Assembly: GCF_026427355.1 (NCBI RefSeq)
Contig: NZ_CP102666.1
Coordinates: 186,001-250,000 of the forward strand
DNA from: Sphingobium sp. JS3065
GTDB lineage: Bacteria > Pseudomonadota > Alphaproteobacteria > Sphingomonadales > Sphingomonadaceae
Direction: 5' to 3'
Length of the DNA: 64,000 bases
Below the pieces are notes generated by a model. That model searched no databases and was not told the DNA's origin. It saw only the letters and a program-made list of their open reading frames with translations. Positions 44,867 to 53,170 of the stretch are shown here, piece by piece. Position 1 is the first letter of the stretch. Each line of letters begins with the position of its first letter. Both the position numbers and the translations under genes were made by a program.

Positions 44867-47166
44867 CAGATGCCCATGTCCATGCCGTCATGATCCGGGC
44901 CTGCCGAGAAGTCCTGGCGCAGTTCGGCAAGGGTCTGATCCTCGACCTGGGGCGCGGGACCATGCCGATCTCCACGCCGGTCGTCCCGATCGCGGCTGGC
45001 GACAGGCTGTTCCTCCCCGCCGGCCCGCGCGGTCTGCGCCCGCTCGGCGGCGGCGGGCGCTACCGTCTGATCGCCCTGGTCATCCCCGCGCTGCGCGGCT
45101 CGATCGGCGGCTGCCTCGGGCTCTTCCTCGACCTCGGCGGACAGGATGCGCACGGCAAGATCCCGCGCGAGATTGGCGGTATCGGAGACCTCTTCCACGA
45201 CCAGGCCGGCGCCATCGCGCCCACCGGCCTCCCCGGCCCCCTTTTCTTCGAACACCTCCTCTCCGCGCCTTGACCGCACGGGCTGAATATCGGGGCGGGC
45301 GATGAAGCCCTGTGCGACCTGGGGATAGCCCTTCCACTCGAGCAGGATGCGCGCGGCCGGAAAGCCGTCGGGGAACTTCACGAAGCCGTGCATGGAGGGC
45401 AAGTTGGTTATGTCGTCGGCGATGACGAGCGGTTCGACCTGCTTGCGCGGAGTGAGCGTCGAGGCGTCACGGGTGTTGTTATAGCCATAGCTATAGGCCT
45501 CATCCATCTGCCGCACTTCGCGGTTCCCGATATACCGTGCGCACTGCTCGGCCGTGTCGAGATCGGCGGTGGCGAGAATGAGCTTGGAGCGCGCGAGCGA
45601 GGCAAGATTGCGCGCGCCCTGCTCGCCATAGACCTCGACCAGTTTCTCGAAACTATGGATGCCCAGGATCATCGCGCCACCGAAGGCGCGCGCGGTCTGA
45701 AGGCCGTTCTCGATCGCGGGCAAGCGGTGCAGTGCTCCCAGCTCATCGAACATGAACCACATGCGCAGCGACCGGGTGCGCGGCAGCGTCATGAGCCGAT
45801 TGATGGCAATGTCCATCCACAGCGTCAGCAGGGCCCGGTTCATCGGCAGATCGACATAGTTGGAGGTGACGAACAGGATCGATCCGGGCTGCCTGTCCTG
45901 GGTGATCCAGTCCCGGATCGAGAATTGCTCGCCGGCATCGGGCAGGAAGCGCAGGACCTGGGCGTTAGTGTTGAAGACGGCCCGGATCGACTCCGCCATG
46001 CGTGCCGCTTCGGGCGCGGTCAGCGGGTCGGCGATGGTGTTGGCAAGGGTGCGATGAACGCGCTTCAGATCGGCGGTCATCAGATTCTCGGCGAGCGCGA
46101 GATTGGTGGTCTGGCCGCGCTCCATCAGACGCACGCACATTTCGATGAAGAGGGTGCGCGCGGCGAGCGCCCAGAAGGGTTCCGATGATCCGCCGTCGGA
46201 CGGGATGAGCGCCGCGGCGGCGGCTGTGAACTCGCTGTGCGTGCGGCAGTCGTTGAAGATCGACCAGGCCGGGCATCGCGCGTCCATCGGATTGAGGATC
46301 GTGTCGCGCAGCGGATCGTAGAAGGCTTCGACATAAGCGCCGGTAAGGTCGAAGATAACGGCGGTGTCCTGGCGCTCGCGTATCTGCGACACGAGGCTCC
46401 TGAGCTCGGTGGTCTTGCCCGAGCCGGTGGTGCCGATGAGCATCGAGTGCGATTGCTCCATGCGGTGGGGATAGGGGATGCCGGCAAGCGTGTAGGGATG
46501 GTGGATGCCGGCGTCCTTGCGGGCGCGAAATGGCAGCGCGATCACCTGCGCCGGGGTAAGCCGCGGAAAGAGATCGGCGGCGTCTTCTTCGAACTTCGCC
46601 CGGTTATGGGCATTGATCTCGGCGAGAAGGACGGGGCGATCGACGAGCATGGCGCCGCGCTCATGGCGTTCCTGAAGGATCGAACGACCACGACGATGCG
46701 AGATATCGACGAACCAGATCGTCAGCGGGATAGTGAGGAAGGTCGAGACGAGGATGGCGCCGACCAGACCCCGCATCGCGACGGCCCAGGCCTTGATGAC
46801 CTCCGGGATATAGGGGACCGCTTTCATGACGGTTCGCATGATTTCGCCATTGGGCAGCGTGACGTTGACGCGCTTGTTCGGATCGAGGTCGACCCAATTC
46901 CACAGCGCCGAATAGATCTTCATGCAGACGAGCTGGAAGCCATGCTCGTCGAGCTTGATCGACACGATGATCGACCAGGCGATGAGGAAGGCGAAGAACC
47001 AAAGCAGCAAGGGCAACTTCGCGCCCGAGAACCACATCAGCATCTCGTGGGTGAGAAGCTGCGAGCCCCGCGTGAAATTCCCCGAGTTGCGCTGCACGCG
47101 GCCGCGCGCGCTGTGGTGGGTGAGCGGGATCGGTCGGCCGTCGTTCCGGATGTCCTTATGCGCCAT
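44866..47166 (-). CDS. traD: Type IV coupling protein (TraD/TrwB)
   Basis: From the ATG at 47166 the 766-residue protein has two N-terminal membrane segments (about 50-70 and 132-153), Walker A IGTTGSGKTTEL (about 244-255) and Walker B WFMFDELGAL (about 470-479). A C-terminal region rich in Glu/Ala/Arg follows. It is the VirD4-type ATPase that delivers the relaxosome to a type IV secretion channel. It lies between the ribbon-helix-helix gene (overlap at 47156-47166) and the relaxase (TGATG). The N-terminal shadow up to 47397 belongs to the neighbour's reading region. Confidence 0.95.
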   Translation of the reverse strand: MAHKDIRNDGRPIPLTHHSARGRVQRNSGNFTRGSQLLTHEMLMWFSGAKLPLLLWFFAFLIAWSIIVSIKLDEHGFQLVCMKIYSALWNWVDLDPNKRVNVTLPNGEIMRTVMKAVPYIPEVIKAWAVAMRGLVGAILVSTFLTIPLTIWFVDISHRRGRSILQERHERGAMLVDRPVLLAEINAHNRAKFEEDAADLFPRLTPAQVIALPFRARKDAGIHHPYTLAGIPYPHRMEQSHSMLIGTTGSGKTTELRSLVSQIRERQDTAVIFDLTGAYVEAFYDPLRDTILNPMDARCPAWSIFNDCRTHSEFTAAAAALIPSDGGSSEPFWALAARTLFIEMCVRLMERGQTTNLALAENLMTADLKRVHRTLANTIADPLTAPEAARMAESIRAVFNTNAQVLRFLPDAGEQFSIRDWITQDRQPGSILFVTSNYVDLPMNRALLTLWMDIAINRLMTLPRTRSLRMWFMFDELGALHRLPAIENGLQTARAFGGAMILGIHSFEKLVEVYGEQGARNLASLARSKLILATADLDTAEQCARYIGNREVRQMDEAYSYGYNNTRDASTLTPRKQVEPLVIADDITNLPSMHGFVKFPDGFPAARILLEWKGYPQVAQGFIARPDIQPVRSRRGEEVFEEKGAGEAGGRDGAGLVVEEVSDTANLARDLAVRILSAEVEEEPEAAADRAAQRGDDQGDQTVAPAAAERAQTARAGGEEQPVASRDRDDRRGDRHGPAPQVEDQTLAELRQDFSAGPDHDGMDMGI

Positions 47167-47446
47167 GATATTGCTCAAGACGCTTGTCAGTTTCGACGAT
47201 GATCCGGTCGCGATATTCGGGAAATTGCTCGCGGATGATGATGTCGAGTGCGAGATGCTGGAACTCGCTGATCCGTGCGATCCGACGATTGCTCGTGTTG
47301 AGCACATCGACAGAGCCAAGAAAGCCGTCGACAGCTGCGCGCAAGAGGTCGGATGGAGTGCAGCCACGCTCCGAGGCGAGCGCGACCAGGCGGTCATATT
47401 TGCCCCGGTCGAGGCGGACCGTGCAGTGTTTGTAGGGAGTGGTCAA
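47156..47446 (-). CDS. Ribbon-helix-helix relaxosome accessory protein (TrwA-like)
   Basis: The 96-residue protein starts MTTPYKHCTVRLDRGKYDRLVALASERGCTPSDLLRAAVDGFLG, a CopG/Arc-type ribbon-helix-helix domain, and has a helical tail. Its gene precedes traD and the relaxase exactly as trwA precedes trwB and trwC in R388. TrwA-like proteins bind oriT, aid nicking and repress their operon. The assignment to that role is from synteny and fold. A short inverted repeat (GCCTCC/GGAGGC, 47452-47469) directly before its start is a possible binding site. Confidence 0.85.
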   Translation of the reverse strand: MTTPYKHCTVRLDRGKYDRLVALASERGCTPSDLLRAAVDGFLGSVDVLNTSNRRIARISEFQHLALDIIIREQFPEYRDRIIVETDKRLEQYHGA

Positions 47447-47903
47447 ACCAGGCCTCCTAGCAGGGAGGCTGGTGGGGTCTCAGAAAGCGTTGCTGCTTAT
47501 ATCGGATCGACGCTGCGCCGGCAAGGAATTCGCGTAGGGCCATTCGACCGTGTTCGTCCGTATCACGCTGAAAGGGCATATTTGTTGGAAATTTTGCCCA
47601 GCCCAAACGCTGTCCCACGACGCCCCACAGATTGATTTCCGACTAAGTAGCTGGATTTACATCAGAACTCTTGCACCATCGGTGCGTTCGGTGTGCTACT
47701 CTGCGCCAGGGTTGATCCCTATCCCCGGGCCGTCCTGGGCTCGCATGGTTCATGGGTGGGACTTGTCTCCGGCGGGGTGTCGGGCCGTCCGGCGGACGGA
47801 ATGTTGTGCACGCATTCGGTGAAGTCCGGGTTCGCTAGAGGGGCCGTGCTGGACGGGTGCTTCCGTCCATAGTGATGCGGATCAATGGTCCTTACAAACG
47901 GCA
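47447..47903. other. Probable oriT region
   Basis: This gene-free region borders the relaxosome operon, where MobF oriT sites lie. It holds inverted repeats GCCTCC/GGAGGC (47452-47469), GCACC-ATC-GGTGC (47673-47685), CCGTCC-GGC-GGACGG (47785-47799) and GGACGG/CCGTCC (47851-47868). I cannot point to the nic base; the GGTGC arm followed by GTTCGGTGTG is a candidate by analogy with F-type sites (inverted repeat, then nic). Confidence 0.55.
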
Positions 47904-48010
47904 GGGTTCGTGACCCGAACGGGCGGAGACAAGGCCTCGCCTTGGCTCCGTGAGCTTGCCCGCTGACCGCTCCTTCCAGCGGTCAGCGGCCTAGCGAATA
48001 GAGCCCGGCG
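47904..48010 (+). ncRNA. Structured leading-region element, copy A
   Basis: The conserved cores CGAACGGGCGGAGAC, GGCTCCGTGAG and TAGCGAATAGAG are shared with copy B (51116-51213). CGGAG pairs with CTCCG, enclosing a second stem AAGGC/GCCTT. A 12-bp hairpin CCGCTGACCGCT/AGCGGTCAGCGG follows. In copy B both stems differ in sequence but keep pairing. The element is plus-strand, upstream of the gene at 48126. It may act as RNA or as folded single-stranded DNA during transfer. Confidence 0.65.
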
Positions 48011-48125
48011 GCTGGGCCGCTTCGCCCCGCCGAGCCGCCGCCTCATCTTTTCCTTCCAGCATCGCGCCGGCCCCGATACTATACCCCTCGTTCATAGCCC
48101 GATCAGCGTGAACCAAGAGGCCCCT

Positions 48126-48344
48126 ATGGCACGTACATTGGAACAGGAGCGCGCGGCGCTCGCAGAGGACGAACGCAAACTGGAAGGGCGCAGGCAGAGA
48201 CTTGCGGAAAAGGAGCGGGAGGCAGCGATTCATGCCGTCGAAAAAGCGGGCCTGCTCAAGGTCGATAGTAAGCGCCTGTCCGGTCTGATGACCCGTATTC
48301 GGTCCCTCGGAATCGACGAGGTGGAAAAGCGCCTCACCGCCTGA
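48126..48344 (+). CDS. Small coiled-coil protein (72 aa)
   Basis: The product is nearly all heptad-like helix: LEQERAALAEDERKLEGRRQRLAEKEREAAIHAVEKAGLL, then a short C-terminal segment LSGLMTRIRSLGIDEVEKRL. I recall TraC-like/DUF6437 plasmid proteins with the same look, but do not claim membership. It is the first gene on the leading-region side of oriT and lies 116 bases after structured element A, which could control its expression. Confidence 0.7.
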   Translation: MARTLEQERAALAEDERKLEGRRQRLAEKEREAAIHAVEKAGLLKVDSKRLSGLMTRIRSLGIDEVEKRLTA

Positions 48345-48464
48345 ACCACCCCCTGCCGCGACCCGGCGTCGCGGCTCGGGCATGGGGGGCTCGATGCCCC
48401 TCATGTCCGACTGATCCTTACACAAAAAAGGGGAGAGGCCGCCAAGCCCCTCCCCGTCCCGGCC

Positions 48465-48686
48465 TCAATATTCGTCGATGAGGCCGCCCGGTGCGGTGTA
48501 GACGATCCGGTCGATCATCGCCTGGCTCAGCGCACCGTAATCGCCCTCGTCGATGGCGAGGTAGCCCAGCTCGCTGTCCTCGATGACGTGCTGGTCGAAG
48601 TAGCTGCGCTGGGCGCGGCGCGATGCATTCGTGACCGCGGCGAAGTAGGCGGCGTTGTCGGCGGCGGCGGTCGTGATCGTCTGCAT
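48465..48686 (-). CDS. Small conserved plasmid protein (73 aa)
   Basis: From the ATG at 48686 the product is MQTITTAAADNAAYFAAVTNASRRAQRSYFDQHV, then SELGYLAIDEGDYGALSQAMIDRIVY. It looks like a small globular leading-region protein; the family was not recognised. A GC-rich, inverted-repeat-containing spacer lies upstream. Confidence 0.6.
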   Translation of the reverse strand: MQTITTAAADNAAYFAAVTNASRRAQRSYFDQHVIEDSELGYLAIDEGDYGALSQAMIDRIVYTAPGGLIDEY

Positions 48687-49079
48687 GTTTGGCTCCTGTC
48701 TGTCTTGAATGACAGGGGCAGTCGCGTCGGGCGGGCGGGGCCGGGTCAAGGACCCGCGCAGCGGGCCGCGTAGCGGCGGTGGGGGTCACGATTTTCTTCG
48801 GCGGCCACTGCCGCCGAAGGGACGAACTGCCGCCCGATCCGCCGAAGAAAATGGTGGGGCCCCGCCGTCCTTGAGGCGGCCTCGTTCGCCCGACATCATG
48901 GGAAAACTGTGAGAGATTTTTCCTCTCGTGAGGTCCCCCCCCTGGCAATGCGTAGCGGCGTGCGGTCCGACGGGACCGCATGGCACGCGAGCGAGCCGGG
49001 ACCTCACCGCGCCCGGCGTCGTTTCACAGCCCCTTAACATTCCGGATCGACGCACTTCTCCGCCGCAAGACGCCGGACG
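48687..49079. repeat. GC-rich spacer with a perfect 14-bp inverted repeat
   Basis: In this 393-bp gap ATTTTCTTCGGCGG (48791-48804) is exactly inverted at 48839-48852, with a nested GGCGG/CCGCC stem. A GAGAG/CTCTC stem follows near 48910-48927. No gene is supported. Such extended hairpins in a leading region could be single-strand initiation or regulatory structures. Confidence 0.6.
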
Positions 49080-49646
49080 TCATGCCCAGCTGAGGCGGGC
49101 GACGGCAGGGTCCGGTGCCGTCATCAGCAGCGTCTCCAGACGAGGGAGATAGTGATCGACGCATCGCGCTCTTGCGCGGGCGGCCGTGGCCGGATCTCGG
49201 AGCCGGTCCTGTGCCATATCAAGCGCGATGTCGCCAACGCTTTCGGCCTCGATCTCGAGGGCCTCGAGCAGGGCATAGGCGTTGCCGTAGGCGAGATCGA
49301 GTTCGAGACCCCGATCCGATGTCAGCGCGACGCGCATGCGGATTTCGGCGGTCGCACGGTCGCGGTGGACCATGACCCGACGGACACGGAACTGCGCTTC
49401 TTCCACCACCGCGATGACAGTGGGCTCGTGGTCGAACCGGGCGGTGATCGACGCCAGAGCCAGAGGACAGACGCGCGCTTCGAAACTGTCGCCGAGATAT
49501 TCGTCGGGCTCGAGCAGCGCCACGCCCAGCCGGTCGCCTTCCGCGCGGAGAAACCTCCGAAAGGCGGCGAGCTGCCGCGCGGTGATGATCGCATACGGAT
49601 CGGTCGTCTCGTCGGCGGGGACGGCGATGCGGAACAGGATGGACAT
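49080..49646 (-). CDS. Conserved hypothetical plasmid protein (188 aa)
   Basis: From the ATG at 49646 (after CAAGGAGCC) the 188-residue product includes DPYAIITARQLAAFRRFLRAEGDRLG, then DSFEARVCPLALASITARFDHEPTVIAVVEEAQFRVRRVM and a helical C-terminus with DPAVARLSWA. The family was not recognised. Leading-region position next to the SLOG protein and SSB suggests plasmid maintenance or establishment. The upstream frame extension to 49958 is shadow. Confidence 0.65.
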   Translation of the reverse strand: MSILFRIAVPADETTDPYAIITARQLAAFRRFLRAEGDRLGVALLEPDEYLGDSFEARVCPLALASITARFDHEPTVIAVVEEAQFRVRRVMVHRDRATAEIRMRVALTSDRGLELDLAYGNAYALLEALEIEAESVGDIALDMAQDRLRDPATAARARARCVDHYLPRLETLLMTAPDPAVARLSWA

Positions 49647-49837
49647 GGCCTTTGGCTCCTTGGAAGTTGCCCGTCTCCCGCCCTCCTTTCCTCCCTTGGC
49701 CGCCAGCGGCGGGCTGTCCCGGGGCACGTCCAAGGGTGCGGCGCGCCGGGTTCGATGCCCGGCGCGCCGCAGGAACCACGCGAGAAAGAGGCACGAGAGG
49801 CCCCGGCGGATGCCGGAGCCTCTCGGCCGACGGGCGC

Positions 49838-50827
49838 TCAGGCCCGCCGGACGGTGCGCTCTGCGGTGCGCTGCTGGGACAGCTTCACGACATGGAGGGG
49901 AACGCCTGCCTGGCGCAGTTTCTGTGCGAGGTTCATCTGAATACCGCTGCCTTCGCACACCACGGCTTCGACCGGCTTCAGGGCGAGCAGGCGATCGTTG
50001 CGCACGAACGCGGCCTTGGCGCCCAACCTGCGGTCCAGGCGGAACATGATGACCTTCACGCCGCGCGCTGCCGCCCAGGCCTGCGCAATCGCGTCGCAGC
50101 CTTTGGCCTGTGCGGTCGTCGCGAGGACCATCTCCGGGACGCGTGTTTTGATCGAGTCCAGTCCCTTCCAGAGCAGGTCATGATCTTCCCAGACCTGACC
50201 GCCCGAGAAGGCGACGACGGGGCCTTCAGGGTTGAACTGCTCGCGGCGTTCCCGGCCCCGTGCGGCGAGAAAATCACGCGCGTCGATCATCGATGCGGTG
50301 ACGCCCTTCGATACCCGGCTGCCACGCGTCGGAGCGTAGGGCCGTCCGGTCTCGACGCGATAGACTTCGGCGGCGTGGTCGCGCATGCATTCCATGGCGT
50401 CGCGGCACCCTTGCAGCGTCTGGCAGAGGAGCTGGGCGTCCTCGATCTGCGATGCGTAGATTTCGCTCGGATCGAAGCTGCGCGCGAGATCGCCGAGTTC
50501 CTTGGCGGCATCGTCCTCGCGGTCGCTGATGCGCTTCGCCACGACATGGAAGCTGTTGACGAACCCCCATGCGAGGTCACCCGCAAAGGCTTCCAGCCGG
50601 GTATCGCGGAACACATCGAACAGCGTCGCCATCACCATCTCGACCGCCGCGCGCGCCTGGTCGGGATCGGGCATGTCGAGTTGCTCGCTCTCGTGGACCG
50701 GCGACAGCTTCGCGCGTTCGTCATGCTCGAGAAACGCGCCCGAATAGAGGGTGCTGCGCTCGTCTGCTCCGGTTTCGGCGGCGATGTGGCTGGCGAGATC
50801 GGCGAAGTTTGCAAAGGACTTGGTCAT
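49838..50827 (-). CDS. DUF2493 (SLOG/YspA-type) protein
   Basis: The 329-residue product has an N-terminal helical part and a C-terminal DUF2493 domain (about 185-325). VVAFSGGQVWEDHDLLWKGLDSIK carries the SLOG G-G motif; then VLATTAQAKGCDAIAQAWAAARGVKVIMFRLD, then AVVCEGSGIQMNLAQKLRQAGVPL. SLOG domains bind nucleotide or nucleotide-derived ligands; DUF2493 genes are frequent on plasmids and in alphaproteobacterial integrative elements, and their function is unknown. The ATG at 50827 follows GGAGCC. Confidence 0.88.
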   Translation of the reverse strand: MTKSFANFADLASHIAAETGADERSTLYSGAFLEHDERAKLSPVHESEQLDMPDPDQARAAVEMVMATLFDVFRDTRLEAFAGDLAWGFVNSFHVVAKRISDREDDAAKELGDLARSFDPSEIYASQIEDAQLLCQTLQGCRDAMECMRDHAAEVYRVETGRPYAPTRGSRVSKGVTASMIDARDFLAARGRERREQFNPEGPVVAFSGGQVWEDHDLLWKGLDSIKTRVPEMVLATTAQAKGCDAIAQAWAAARGVKVIMFRLDRRLGAKAAFVRNDRLLALKPVEAVVCEGSGIQMNLAQKLRQAGVPLHVVKLSQQRTAERTVRRA

Positions 50828-51115
50828 GGGAGCCTCCAAAGGTTTTCAAGAAACTCATCCGTTCGATGAGGCTTGCCTCGGGGCATGCGGTGGTCAGGGA
50901 GGTCAGGCACGGCGACCGGTCTCCGGTCGCCGCCGCCCCGCGGGGAGTGGGGGAACCGATTTTCCGGACGGGTCCGCGGCACGCGGGCGCGGACTGAAAA
51001 TTGGGGGGACCGCTCATGCTTGACGGACGGCCAACCCCGCATGCCACACTAGGCAGACACAAGAGAGGAACAGGGGTGTAAAACCTCACCTTGCGTCACC
51101 ATCCCGCAAGGGGAT
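50828..51115. other. Spacer before structured element B
   Basis: No gene is supported in these 288 bases. It contains GC-rich stretches and an ATTTTC/GAAAAT pair (about 50962 and 50995) similar to the ATTTTC-type repeat of the spacer before 48686. Confidence 0.4.
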
Positions 51116-51213
51116 CGTAACCCGGACGGGCGGAGACGCGCCCCGCGCGGCTCCGTGAGGTTAGCCGGGGTCGGCCACAGGCCGGCCGCGGCTTAGCGAA
51201 TAGAGTCCGGGTT
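51116..51213 (+). ncRNA. Structured leading-region element, copy B
   Basis: Shares the cores CGGACGGGCGGAGAC, GGCTCCGTGAG and TAGCGAATAGAG with copy A. Here the inner stem is GCGC/GCGC instead of AAGGC/GCCTT and the hairpin is GCCGGGGTCGGCC/GGCCGGCCGCGGC (one mismatch, one G-T pair). An outer pairing AACCCGGAC/GTCCGGGTT is present in this copy. It lies 100 bases upstream of the gene at 51317. Confidence 0.65.
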
Positions 51214-51281
51214 CCGCCCGGCGCGTAGCGCGGTACGGGATGCGCCGCCCCTGTGCCATCTCGTCTTGCGCTGGAACATTA

Positions 51282-51310
51282 TTGGAACTTTCAGCATCGC
51301 GTCATAGACT
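51282..51310 (+). promoter_or_regulatory. Sigma-70-like promoter for the 51317 gene
   Basis: TTGGAA (51282-51287) and TAGACT (51305-51310) are separated by 17 bases. Transcription would start at or within a few bases of the ATG at 51317, so the mRNA may be leaderless; no ribosome site is seen. Confidence 0.5.
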
Positions 51311-51316
51311 GGCGCG

Positions 51317-51835
51317 ATGCAGGGGGAATCGAAGCCCTATCCGGGCGAAGTGGCGACACCGAACAACATTAGGCAGCTCGCCGACGAATATCGCGGCGCG
51401 GCGCATGATCTGATGGGCCGCGGCAAGCGGGGCAAGCCGTCGAGCTGGGCGCCGGCGCGGATGACTGCGATCCAGGCGATCGAGCTTTACCTCAATGCGC
51501 TGCTGCTGGCGCGGGGCGTGAAGCCGGCCGAGATTCGGGGTTACCAGCACGACCTGCGCAAGCGCACCGCGAACCCCGCGGTATCTGCGCTGCGGCTGCG
51601 ACAACGCACGCTCGAGCATCTCGGCAAACTCAGCGAGGGCCGGGAATATCTTTCGATCCGCTATGGCCCCGAACTGAGCGGCAATCTGTCGCAGCTCAAT
51701 CGCCTGATGGCGACGCTCGACGAGGTCGCGACCAAGGTCGGTGGCGCGCTCGACAAGGCGAACCCGTCAACGCCAGATCCGGGACCGGCAAAGGGCCCGG
51801 CGCGCGCGGCGGTGCCTGCCGTCACACCGGCCTGA
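51317..51835 (+). CDS. Conserved hypothetical leading-region protein (172 aa)
   Basis: The product has a helical middle: NIRQLADEYRGAAHDLMGR, then RMTAIQAIELYLNALLLARGVKPAEIRGYQHDLRKR (HEPN-like in look), then LRLRQRTLEHLGKLSEGREYLSIRYGPEL, and a Pro/Ala-rich tail. HEPN membership is a guess from the helical RxxxxH-like spacing, not a claim. It is convergent with the next gene by a 14-base overlap. Upstream are a promoter-like pair and structured element B. Confidence 0.6.
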   Translation: MQGESKPYPGEVATPNNIRQLADEYRGAAHDLMGRGKRGKPSSWAPARMTAIQAIELYLNALLLARGVKPAEIRGYQHDLRKRTANPAVSALRLRQRTLEHLGKLSEGREYLSIRYGPELSGNLSQLNRLMATLDEVATKVGGALDKANPSTPDPGPAKGPARAAVPAVTPA

Positions 51836-52424
51836 TCCAGTCGGCGGCCTCGCACCAGCCGATGATATCGCTGCCGCTGTCGCCGACCGCGTCACCCGAG
51901 ATGTCGCGCCACGGCGAGCGCGGCCGGGAGGTCGGCATATAGCGGGCCGTGAGCAGTTCGAAGGTCGAGCAGGTATAGCCGCTGAGACGAATGGCGAGCA
52001 CCGGCTGGTCCTCGCGCGGCAGCGCGGCCAGCGCCGAGATGAAACCTGATGGAACCGGACGAAGCGTCGCATCGATCATCGTCCGCGCGAGCATGGTCTC
52101 GAGCTCACCCGCTTCCGACCCCCAGGGGTGGGCGTCGATATCGAACAGATCGCAGGCCGTGCCACTTGGCACGACGGAAAATTCGCCCGACCAGCACCTG
52201 CTGCCCGGATGGAGGGCTCCGACATCATCGTTGAGACGCGGATCGCCGGTCTCCTCGCGCAGCCAGGCGGCAAGGGCCGGCGTCAGCCGGCCCGAGAGCT
52301 TGCGCGCGCCTGTCGGAACGCTGTCGAGGTCAGGGAAATTCACCAGCCACCAAGCCAGGCGGTGGTGAAGAACGATGCCGTAGCCATGGGTGCGGGGACG
52401 GCGGAGACGTGCTGTTGCCGACAT
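51822..52424 (-). CDS. Conserved hypothetical protein (200 aa)
   Basis: The product includes HHRLAWWLVNFPDLDSVPTGARKLSGRLTPALAAWLREETGDPRL, then SEAGELETMLARTMIDATLRPVPSGFISALAALPREDQPVLAIRLSGYTCSTFE. It reads as a genuine soluble protein; the family was not recognised. It overlaps the 3' end of the convergent gene by 14 bases and lies 32 bases after the next minus-strand gene, so it may belong to the ssb transcript. Confidence 0.6.
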   Translation of the reverse strand: MSATARLRRPRTHGYGIVLHHRLAWWLVNFPDLDSVPTGARKLSGRLTPALAAWLREETGDPRLNDDVGALHPGSRCWSGEFSVVPSGTACDLFDIDAHPWGSEAGELETMLARTMIDATLRPVPSGFISALAALPREDQPVLAIRLSGYTCSTFELLTARYMPTSRPRSPWRDISGDAVGDSGSDIIGWCEAADWIRPV

Positions 52425-52456
52425 GGGTGATATCCTGGGGACAAAGGAATGATGGG

Positions 52457-52786
52457 TCAGTGGACCGACCCGTCGAAGGTGAAGAGGAGATCGGGGCTGA
52501 CGAGCTGATGCTCGGCGGCCACCAGCGACCAGGCGGCGGCGAGTTCGTCATGATACTCGCAGTCGACGATCGCATCGGCGCTGGCTTCGCCGAACTGGGC
52601 TTCCTCGAACGAGCGGATATGGGCGGCGTCCGCGGCCTCGGTGATCGCGTCTGCAAGATAGGCGGCGATCTCGTGGGGGTTGAGCTGGTCGGCGGCCCGG
52701 CGGATGCGGGCGACCAGGTTGGGGTTGAGGACTTCGATCCCATGGGCGACCCCGGCGATCTCTTCGAAGCTGGAAAGCTGGAACAT
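52457..52786 (-). CDS. Small hypothetical protein (109 aa)
   Basis: The ATG at 52786 follows AAGGAGAC. The product MFQLSSFEEIAGVAHGIEVLNPNLVARIRRAADQLNPHEIAAYLADAITEAADAAH is acidic and mostly helical. No family was recognised. It lies 54 bases after ssb in the same direction. Confidence 0.6.
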   Translation of the reverse strand: MFQLSSFEEIAGVAHGIEVLNPNLVARIRRAADQLNPHEIAAYLADAITEAADAAHIRSFEEAQFGEASADAIVDCEYHDELAAAWSLVAAEHQLVSPDLLFTFDGSVH

Positions 52787-52840
52787 CTATCGTCTCCTTG
52801 AAAAGGAAAGGGGGCGGCTCAAGGGCCGCCAGTCCGGGGG

Positions 52841-53170
52841 TCAGAGGAATTCGATTTCCTCGGCGACGATGTCGGTGTTGTAGAAGGTGCGGCCGTCCCG
52901 CTCGTTCTTGCTGTAGCGGATCTCGCCGACCACCATGAGCTTGTCGCCCTTCTTCTTGTGGTTGGCGACCGACTTGCCGAGCCCGTTGAAGGCCTTGACG
53001 GTGTGGAACTCGTCGTAGGTTTCGGTGTAGCCGTTGCCGTCCTTCTGGACCTGGCCGTCCTTGATGACGGGCTTGGAGGTGACGAGGGAGAAGCTGACGC
53101 CGCCCTTGCTGTCGGTGCCGAAGCGGGTGATGTCCGAAGTGATCCGGCCCGAAAGAAAAACCTTGTTCAT
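52841..53170 (-). CDS. ssb: Plasmid single-stranded DNA-binding protein
   Basis: From the ATG at 53170 the 109-residue protein is an OB-fold SSB: MNKVFLSGRITSDITRFGTDSKGGVSFSLVTSKPV, then YTETYDEFHTVKAFNGLGKSVANHKKKGDKLMVVGEIRYSKNERDGRTFYNTDIVAEEIEFL. It lacks the long flexible linker and acidic DDDIPF-type tip of chromosomal SSB, so it probably does not recruit the same partners. Plasmid SSBs in leading regions protect incoming single strands and damp the SOS response. Confidence 0.93.
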   Translation of the reverse strand: MNKVFLSGRITSDITRFGTDSKGGVSFSLVTSKPVIKDGQVQKDGNGYTETYDEFHTVKAFNGLGKSVANHKKKGDKLMVVGEIRYSKNERDGRTFYNTDIVAEEIEFL

